Assembly: GCA_029821455.1 (NCBI GenBank)
Contig: JALGTI010000093.1
Location: 1 to 9,804 of the forward strand
Direction of reading: 5' to 3'
Length of the DNA: 9,804 nt
Origin: Candidatus Zipacnadia bacterium
GTDB lineage: Bacteria > Armatimonadota > Zipacnadia > Zipacnadales > Zipacnadaceae
Part shown: in pieces, positions 1 through 5,196 of the stretch
Layout of the letters: the number at the start of each line of letters is the position of its first letter
Numbering within the stretch: position 1 is the stretch's first letter
Notes under the pieces: model-generated
Told to the model about the DNA's origin: nothing
What the model saw: only the letters and a program-made list of their open reading frames with translations
The model's database searches: none
Position numbers and translations under genes: made by a program

Positions 1-3000
1 TATAAGTTCATCTTCCCATTCGCGGGCCTCGTGTACAGTATTGCCCACATCCAAGGCCTCCAGCTGCTCCGTACTATCCTGGCCGGGCTGCACCGACAGG
101 CTCAATGCCCCAGCAGCGGCTGGGTCTTTGGCATCACGAACGTCTCTGATTATGGTCTTTATCATTTTCTCGATCATATTTGCGAACGATAGATGCCGCT
201 CGGGGTAGTCAGACATCCCAAGGTCATTAGGCTGATTATGCGGTTCCCATGCCATGTTAAGCGTCCCGAGGGGAAAGAGCGGGGCACGGCCCAGCCAGTA
301 GATGTCGAAGGTCTCAAGTGCCCATGCGAAACGTTGCTGCAATTCTGTTAGTGGGTCGCCTTCTGGGCGGTTAGCCTGTTTGCGTCTGCGAGCGATGCTG
401 CGTGCCGCTGCTGTGAACCTGGGTCGGTATGCCGCCACAAGAGCTTCGCGGGCAGTGATCCGTCGGGTTTGGAAAACGGGCGCGCTGGTGGCGAGATATG
501 CCAGGTAGCTTGATATCTGCGTGCGGTAGCGCGGATCTGCCTGTCTATCAGCACAGTATTCGCCGAGGTCAGCCAGGGAGATATCCGGGTCTACCGCAAA
601 GCCGTAGAACCAATCTTGGTAGGGCAGAAGGCGGTCCCATTGTTGTTTGACATAGGTTCTGAATGCATCTGAATCACTATACTCGACAGCGTGTGTTGAG
701 TGCGGAAGTTTGTCTCGCAACGCCCGCTTAAGCAGCTCGCCGAAGGTGAATTCGAGGCGGTGCCATTCCACGTCCTGCTGCTCGGACGAAACCATCACTC
801 CGGGCAAGAGGCTGGCCTTAGACGGGTTGGGTATGGCGAGTTTGAGGATGACATCGTGCGAGCATGCTCTGAATGTCTCTGTGGCTATCTTGTCAATCCT
901 AAGCCCCAACTTCTCATCCACGTCGAGTTGGTGGTACTCGGCGAATGCCGCGGCCAGGGAGTAGATGTCAGTATCCAACATGTCCAATGCCAAAGCGGCG
1001 GCAGAGACACCCTCATCTCCTCCTCCAGCGCCCATTTGTTGCAGACGCGGGAGGAGGTGAGTTGGTGGCTTGCCGCTCATGAGCCACCGGTCATAACATT
1101 CGGCAATCTCCTCGTCAGCAGCAACCAACGCGACATATTGGTCCCGACGGCTCACTTCAGTTGCGTGGAAGCCAGGCAGGCCCCATTCCCACGGGCCATC
1201 TCCGGGCATCAATAGCGTCTGTCCGAGCACTGGGTCGTCAGCCACTAGGCTCACCGTACATCCTTGTGAAGCCATACCTCCATCTAAGCCGCGTTGATGT
1301 GAATCGAGAAATCGCTTTGCCAATACTCTTTCGTAGGCGTTGCTGCTCTTGAGTTTGTCTTCCATGACTGGAATCACGAGTTCGGGAGGGAACTTTCGCA
1401 GAAGATCCAGGACAACTCGTCCTACGGAGGGTAACACATTGCCCCAAGAGCTAGCGATCAACTGAACCAATTCTGTGTCAGGCTCCATGTGCAATTCAAC
1501 GACAGCCGGCAGAATGGCCACAGCGACGAGTTCAGAGTCGCGTAGGCGCGAGGTGTTAAGAAGTGGGTCACGATCCTGTGTGCCTCCAAACTGGCCAATA
1601 TACTTGACTGCTGTGGCGGCCAGTAGTTCGTTGTCGGCATCCAAAGCCGCCTTGGCGTGGTCCAACGCCCTTGAACAGTTAAGGCAGCGCAGGATCTCCA
1701 ATATCCGGGCCTTGACTGAACTGGATTGTTGCGGTGCTAACGAGCTCATTAGTGTTTCGACTGCAGCCGGGTTGTGAGACAGTACCGTCTCAGCGGCCGC
1801 ACGGACTCCCGCACCGCGAGCATGCAGCAGAGAGACACAAACCCCCAATCCGTTGTGCGTAGCGGGCAACGCATCCATAAGCGCCAGTAGGTCAGATTGC
1901 AGTATCTGCTCTGCAAACACGGCTTCAGGAGGAGGGCAGGACATGGCTTGTTGTTGCTGACTTCTGTGGAGCCGCTTCAAGAAGTCGCGCATGAAAGAAA
2001 CTACGAATTCTCCGCCCAATATGCGCTCGTCGAACACAGTTTGCCACTCTGCTGCTTCTATTTCGCCGATCTGAGCTTCGGCCTGTGCCCAGACTGATTC
2101 TTCTCGCTTGATGCTCTGTTTGAGTGCTAAGACAACATCCTTCTGGACCTTTGGCCGCGCCATCAAACATCCTAGTAACCAAGTCCGCCGCAACGCATTC
2201 CATGCTATCCCGGCGTCGATGTGCCGATTCTCAAGCTGGGATTCCTCCTTGATCTGCCACCGCCAGAACAATGCCGAGCCGATTTGGCATTCCTCACGCA
2301 ACCCGCCAAGAAGCTGCCCTATTGGCGCATCATTAGGAATGGGCTGCAGCTTACAGACCCATTTCGCCCTCAGCACCCCGGACAGCTTCGCCTGCCATGA
2401 TGCCCCGATTTCGCGGTAGTTTTCCCATACCTGGTGAGTCAGCCGATGCTGGAGCTCGATCACAGCCGAATAGGCTGCCAACACCTCCTCTGGGACCTCG
2501 TCCTGAACTAGGAATAGGGTCAGTTCCGCGGTAGCCATAGCTGTGGCTTGGAGTAGTGCGCCGAACAGATGCGGACTGGTGCATAGGGAGTATTTCAGCA
2601 CGATCCACATCCGTTCCCAGATCTCGCACTGGGCGCTGATGCGTGCGGCCAGTGCTGAGGGGTCTGGGGGAGTGTGCTGTGCTACGACGGCAGGGCTGAT
2701 GGCCCTGGTTAGCAGCTCTTGCAGATCTCCCAGTTCGATGTTCTGAAAAGCAATAGGTACTGCCTCAAGAGCTCTAAAGCGCACCAGTTCGCTTTCATCC
2801 AACACATACGCCTCGGCCACCTCAGTGGCAAAGCGCGTGAGGCCCAAACCCTCGATTGTCATCAAGGCAGAGCTTCGGTCGGTAGCCGCTTCGGACTGCA
2901 GCAGGTCTGCCAGGCACTGCAATCCTTCTGCGGTTTCTGCCACAGACCGGCAAGACAGCATTAGCCGCAAGGTGTCCGGATCGGTTTCTGATTTCAGAAC

Positions 3001-3468
3001 CGTGCGGAGAGATTGCAGCATCTCTTCATCTTCTGCTTCGGCCAGCCCAGCTTGGACCGCCACTGAGAGCACTGGATCACCGAGGGAGGTCACCAGCTTC
3101 GCAATGTTCTCCCGGCAATATGGCAGCAACTGAGCCACGCGCTCGACGATATACCGCATGGCTGGGGGATCTGACACTCGCGGCAGTACCCCCACAAGCC
3201 TCTCCGCAAGGTCTGTTGGCAAGTCCCTGGGTATAGCTCGGGCCAGGTTCTGTTCATCCGGGAACCTCTCAATAGCCGTCACAAGGCCGTCGCCAGTGGT
3301 AGCCGACGAATTCGCGAGGGCATACACTGCCACCTCAGCGAACTCCCCGTGGCTGACGGCCTGCTGGATCAGGAAGTCTGTCGCCTCCTGGTTCTCGATA
3401 TCGGCAATTCTGCGTGCCAGTGTGAGGGCCATTTCCTCGTCCTCGGCCAACAGGAAGTGAGCCTTCAT
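1..3468 (-). CDS. Giant alpha-helical HEAT/ARM-like repeat protein of unknown function, C-terminus beyond window
   Basis: The minus strand is open without a stop from 3585 to base 1, giving at least 1156 residues from the ATG at 3468-3466. I see no recognisable enzyme motif. Residues about 1-250 are successive amphipathic helices rich in Leu/Ala/Glu, for example LARRIADIENQEATDFLIQQ at 17-36 and AVSHGEFAEVAVYALANSSA at 37-56. This periodicity resembles HEAT or ARM solenoids. A similar helical block lies at about 510-720. Between them, about 270-500 is helical, Trp-rich and charged. Residues about 880-1075 are richer in Trp, Tyr and Phe and may form a separate domain. No signal peptide or clear membrane segment is visible. 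The start is uncertain: the ATG has only a weak GAAG in front of it, TTG 3483 is in frame, and a strong AGGAGG at 3526-3521 is best spaced for an in-frame CTG at 3510. By analogy with solenoid proteins I infer a scaffold or sensor role. The gene is divergent from everything to its right. Confidence 0.85.
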   Translation of the reverse strand, partial: MKAHFLLAEDEEMALTLARRIADIENQEATDFLIQQAVSHGEFAEVAVYALANSSATTGDGLVTAIERFPDEQNLARAIPRDLPTDLAERLVGVLPRVSDPPAMRYIVERVAQLLPYCRENIAKLVTSLGDPVLSVAVQAGLAEAEDEEMLQSLRTVLKSETDPDTLRLMLSCRSVAETAEGLQCLADLLQSEAATDRSSALMTIEGLGLTRFATEVAEAYVLDESELVRFRALEAVPIAFQNIELGDLQELLTRAISPAVVAQHTPPDPSALAARISAQCEIWERMWIVLKYSLCTSPHLFGALLQATAMATAELTLFLVQDEVPEEVLAAYSAVIELQHRLTHQVWENYREIGASWQAKLSGVLRAKWVCKLQPIPNDAPIGQLLGGLREECQIGSALFWRWQIKEESQLENRHIDAGIAWNALRRTWLLGCLMARPKVQKDVVLALKQSIKREESVWAQAEAQIGEIEAAEWQTVFDERILGGEFVVSFMRDFLKRLHRSQQQQAMSCPPPEAVFAEQILQSDLLALMDALPATHNGLGVCVSLLHARGAGVRAAAETVLSHNPAAVETLMSSLAPQQSSSVKARILEILRCLNCSRALDHAKAALDADNELLAATAVKYIGQFGGTQDRDPLLNTSRLRDSELVAVAILPAVVELHMEPDTELVQLIASSWGNVLPSVGRVVLDLLRKFPPELVIPVMEDKLKSSNAYERVLAKRFLDSHQRGLDGGMASQGCTVSLVADDPVLGQTLLMPGDGPWEWGLPGFHATEVSRRDQYVALVAADEEIAECYDRWLMSGKPPTHLLPRLQQMGAGGGDEGVSAAALALDMLDTDIYSLAAAFAEYHQLDVDEKLGLRIDKIATETFRACSHDVILKLAIPNPSKASLLPGVMVSSEQQDVEWHRLEFTFGELLKRALRDKLPHSTHAVEYSDSDAFRTYVKQQWDRLLPYQDWFYGFAVDPDISLADLGEYCADRQADPRYRTQISSYLAYLATSAPVFQTRRITAREALVAAYRPRFTAAARSIARRRKQANRPEGDPLTELQQRFAWALETFDIYWLGRAPLFPLGTLNMAWEPHNQPNDLGMSDYPERHLSFANMIEKMIKTIIRDVRDAKDPAAAGALSLSVQPGQDSTEQLEALDVGNTVHEAREWEDELI

Positions 3469-3676
3469 CGCTTCGAAGTCCAAAAGCTGTCCAGACCCCT
3501 GTTCGGACAGTTTACCACAACCTCCTACTGATGTTTTGCGACTGATGGCTGTTTTGTCGCCTTGGTTTCTCGCTTCTACAGCGCCTTATGGTGCTCTGAG
3601 CGCTGTTTTCGGCAGATCCCAGCTATTCTTCTGGGACACCGCAATTTTTGGGTTTTTGGATACATCTTATGATAGT
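3469..3676. promoter_or_regulatory. Divergent intergenic region with inverted repeats and TGTTTT motifs
   Basis: This non-coding stretch separates the minus-strand solenoid gene from the tyrosine recombinase. Three short inverted repeats are visible: CTGTCC/GGACAG at 3487-3492 and 3505-3510, GCGAC/GTCGC at 3538-3542 and 3556-3560, and TCCCAG/CTGGGA at 3617-3622 and 3631-3636. TGTTTT followed by a CG-containing tail recurs at 3532, 3550 and 3604, with spacings of 18 and 54 bp. ACTGATG is directly repeated at 3528-3534 and 3541-3547. Such clusters fit operators or recombinase arm/core sites. The divergent promoters must lie here, but only weak boxes are seen. Confidence 0.45.
3645..3673 (+). 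promoter_or_regulatory. Weak candidate promoter of tyrosine recombinase
   Basis: A good -10 hexamer, TATGAT at 3668-3673, has only a poor -35 match, TTTTTG at 3645-3650, with a 17-bp spacer. It lies immediately before the GTG at 3677, so transcription from it would leave essentially no leader and might even begin inside the first codons. It is therefore uncertain as the promoter of this gene. Confidence 0.25.
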
Positions 3677-4711
3677 GTGAAACGCGAAACACAAACTGAT
3701 CAAAACCTACATATACTCGCCGCCTTCCAGCTCTTCCGCGACCATGCCCGCAAAGCGCGGAGGCTGTCTGAACCTAGCGTTCAAGCGTATGGCGGCGACG
3801 TACGTGACTTCGTTGCGTGGCGCACGAAGAACACGCTGCCACTAACGGTCAAAGATGTTGAACCTGCCGAGATCGAAGACTTCATCGCTGATTGCAGCCA
3901 TTTGAGCCCCGCTAGCATTCGGCGCCGCCTCGACGCAATATCGAGCCTGTTCCGGTTCCTCATGAAGCGAGACCTTGCACAGGCTAACCCCATCGATTCG
4001 GTCGACCGCCCACGCTGCCCCGACAGTCATCGCCCGCACCTGACCGAACAGCAAATGACGAAACTGGCGGATGTCGTGCAGGACCCCCAAGACCGCACGA
4101 TATTGGCACTTCTCTGCCAACTGGGGATCAGGAGGTCGGAGATAACTCGCCTCGACATTGGTGATGTCGACCTCGCCAACAACCGATTGCAGATACGACA
4201 GTCAAAAGGCGGCCGGTCCCGCACACTGCCCATTCCTTCAGACCTCGAGCCCGTACTCCGGGACCACCTCGCAGAGCGGAACAGCGCCCCGGAATCACCA
4301 GCGTTCGTGTCGTGCCGCGGCAATCGTCTTTCCCGTTCAGTGCTGGGCCGCTTGTTCTCCAAATGGCTCAAGCTGGCCGGGCTCGATGGGCTGGGACTCT
4401 CGCCCCACAGTTGCCGGCATGGTGCCGCCACTCGCTGGCTCAATTCTGGCCTGAGCATCGTGGAAGTCCAGCATCTGCTCGGCCATGCGTCCGTCGATGT
4501 GACTGGGCGCTACTGCCATACGTCTCTCAGCCAGATCGCTGCCGCGATCGAGAGCAAGGTCCCCGCCCTGGGCACGTCTCCCTCGCCAATTTCCGCCGAC
4601 GATATGCCGCGTGAATGGCACGACGCGCTGGTTCAACTCGATGGAGACCAGAGAGCTGCACTGCTTATGATAGCGCGGTCTATGGCGTCCTCAAAGGCGC
4701 AGCCTCCCTAG
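3677..4711 (+). CDS. Tyrosine recombinase/integrase (XerC/XerD-like, phage integrase family)
   Basis: A site-specific DNA recombinase that cuts and rejoins DNA through a 3'-phosphotyrosine intermediate. From GTG 3677 it has 344 residues. An N-terminal SAM-like core-binding domain covers about 10-110 (LSEPSVQAYGGDVRDFVAWR; SPASIRRRLDAISSLFRFLM) and the catalytic domain about 120-300. All active-site residues are visible: Arg152 in GIRRSEI, Lys177 in QSKGGRSR, His244 and Arg247 in HSCRH, His270 in LLGHAS, and nucleophile Tyr279 in GRYCHTS. A tail of about 50 residues follows. The frame is open upstream to an ATG at 3536, but those 47 codons overlap inverted repeats and encode an atypical hydrophobic stretch, so I prefer GTG 3677, although it lacks a clear ribosome binding site. 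It is the first gene of a same-strand run that ends with a serine recombinase. An integrase role is inferred; a chromosomal Xer role is unlikely in this setting. Confidence 0.93.
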   Translation: MKRETQTDQNLHILAAFQLFRDHARKARRLSEPSVQAYGGDVRDFVAWRTKNTLPLTVKDVEPAEIEDFIADCSHLSPASIRRRLDAISSLFRFLMKRDLAQANPIDSVDRPRCPDSHRPHLTEQQMTKLADVVQDPQDRTILALLCQLGIRRSEITRLDIGDVDLANNRLQIRQSKGGRSRTLPIPSDLEPVLRDHLAERNSAPESPAFVSCRGNRLSRSVLGRLFSKWLKLAGLDGLGLSPHSCRHGAATRWLNSGLSIVEVQHLLGHASVDVTGRYCHTSLSQIAAAIESKVPALGTSPSPISADDMPREWHDALVQLDGDQRAALLMIARSMASSKAQPP

Positions 4712-4735
4712 TCCGCGGCGTACCAAGACCGGCAG

Positions 4736-4762
4736 TTGTCGAGTGCACCCACATCATATTAT
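4736..4762 (+). promoter_or_regulatory. Weak candidate promoter before the small Ala-rich gene
   Basis: TTGTCG at 4736-4741 and TATTAT at 4757-4762 resemble -35 and -10 boxes, but the spacer is only 15 bp. The boxes fall in the 75-base gap between the recombinase stop and the next start. Readthrough from the upstream gene is equally possible. Confidence 0.25.
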
Positions 4763-4778
4763 CGCACAAACGTTTGAT

Positions 4779-4783
4779 AGGAG
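4779..4783 (+). promoter_or_regulatory. Ribosome binding site of small Ala-rich protein
   Basis: AGGAG lies 3 bases before ATG 4787 and 6 bases before a second, in-frame ATG at 4790. The second spacing is closer to optimal, so translation may begin at 4790. Confidence 0.65.
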
Positions 4784-4786
4784 TCA

Positions 4787-5005
4787 ATGATGGAAAACGC
4801 AACAGAAAAAGCAGCGCCGCATACGGGGGACACCAGTAACGGCCTCAAAGTACACTCATCCCCAGCTCGCCCGCCAAATGCGGCAGATACCGCGACTGCC
4901 GCTCTCGACGGGTTCGCTGAGTACCTGGCCAAAACAGCCGCCAAACTCGCGGTTACCGGCGGACATACAGCAGACGGCGATTCCGAGGCGTCCACAGCAT
5001 CATGA
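4787..5005 (+). CDS. Small Ala/Thr-rich hypothetical protein between the two recombinases
   Basis: A 72-residue product (71 from the ATG at 4790) with a clear AGGAG upstream. I do not recognise the family. The first 30 residues are polar and look disordered (HTGDTSNGLKVHSSPARPP). Residues about 33-58 (ADTATAALDGFAEYLAKTAA and following) would form one amphipathic helix, and the tail is polar. No membrane segment, Cys pair or helix-turn-helix is visible. It starts 75 bases after the tyrosine recombinase stop and ends about 190 bases before the serine recombinase, on the same strand. Small proteins beside recombinases are often excisionases, directionality factors or co-factors, but nothing in the residues shows this, so a recombination accessory role is only a guess from position. 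Its TGA is shared with the ATG of a following small frame (ATGA at 5002-5005). Confidence 0.6.
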   Translation: MMENATEKAAPHTGDTSNGLKVHSSPARPPNAADTATAALDGFAEYLAKTAAKLAVTGGHTADGDSEASTAS

Positions 5006-5184
5006 GCATAGAACCCCGTTTGAAATGCCACAAGATCGCAAATGCGGGCCTGCGAGCCGATGCATACAACTCGCCCAGAACGCCAGTACTGGGGCTTTAC
5101 GTGGCAGTTGCATTGGGATTGCATGCAACGGAAGTATATCCCTACTTGACGACACCGTCAAGCATAAGTACAATGCAACTTTAA
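5002..5184 (+). CDS. Doubtful small ORF, translationally coupled by ATGA overlap
   Basis: A 60-codon frame whose ATG overlaps the preceding TGA and whose TAA (5182-5184) overlaps the ribosome binding site of the serine recombinase. That tidy placement resembles a coupled operon gene. The product is unrecognised, with a moderately hydrophobic centre (LGLYVAVALGL) and no motif. Against it, there is only a weak GAGG about 12 bases upstream, and its 3' half holds the promoter and palindromes of the serine recombinase, which would explain the sequence without coding. It is kept as a low-confidence call. Confidence 0.25.
   Translation: MSIEPRLKCHKIANAGLRADAYNSPRTPVLGLYVAVALGLHATEVYPYLTTPSSISTMQL
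5107..5129. repeat. Inverted repeat GTTGCAT/ATGCAAC upstream of serine recombinase, third copy at 5173-5179
   Basis: GTTGCAT at 5107-5113 and ATGCAAC at 5123-5129 are perfect 7-bp inverted arms separated by 9 bases. A partial direct copy, TTGCAT, sits at 5119-5124, 11 bp (about one helical turn) after the first. ATGCAAC recurs at 5173-5179, just downstream of the -10 box. Repeated half-sites flanking a promoter suggest an operator array or the arms of a serine-recombinase attachment site. Confidence 0.6.
5145..5162. promoter_or_regulatory. Perfect palindrome overlapping the -35 box (candidate operator)
   Basis: CTTGACG-ACAC-CGTCAAG is a perfect 7+7 inverted repeat with a 4-base centre. It covers the -35 hexamer of the serine recombinase promoter, so a dimeric DNA-binding protein seated here would block RNA polymerase. 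The 18-bp length and dyad are typical of helix-turn-helix dimers. The two LuxR-like domains of the downstream recombinase are the obvious candidate ligand, by inference. Confidence 0.65.
5146..5174 (+). promoter_or_regulatory. Sigma70-type promoter of large serine recombinase
   Basis: TTGACG at 5146-5151, a 17-bp spacer, then TACAAT at 5169-5174: near-consensus -35 and -10 boxes at optimal spacing. The expected start near 5181 falls just before the ribosome binding site, giving a leader of about 16 bases. The recombinase can therefore be expressed independently of the genes upstream. Confidence 0.75.
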
Positions 5185-5190
5185 GGAGGA
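5183..5190 (+). promoter_or_regulatory. Strong ribosome binding site of serine recombinase
   Basis: AAGGAGGA, a near-perfect anti-16S match, ends 6 bases before ATG 5197 and fixes that start. Confidence 0.85.
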
Positions 5191-5196
5191 AAAACA

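Noticed and set aside
700..1215. A 171-codon plus-strand frame, and many other plus-strand frames between 300 and 3530.
   Set aside because: All overlap the continuous minus-strand solenoid frame, lack good ribosome binding sites, overlap one another and have composition unlike real proteins.
3465..3518. A short GTG-initiated leader peptide on the minus strand ending in ATGA with the solenoid ATG.
   Set aside because: The AGGAGG is only 2 bases from this GTG, too close for normal initiation, and the overlap could be chance.
3536..3676. The 47-codon upstream extension of the tyrosine recombinase from ATG 3536.
   Set aside because: The residues are hydrophobic and unlike an integrase N-terminus, and the DNA contains inverted repeats and a -10-like box. 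GTG 3677 fits the family start better.
4742..4770. A Xer/dif-like site with GTGC and GCAC ends after the tyrosine recombinase gene.
   Set aside because: Only the outer four bases and a few scattered positions of the arms match, which is not enough for a 28-bp dif-type site.
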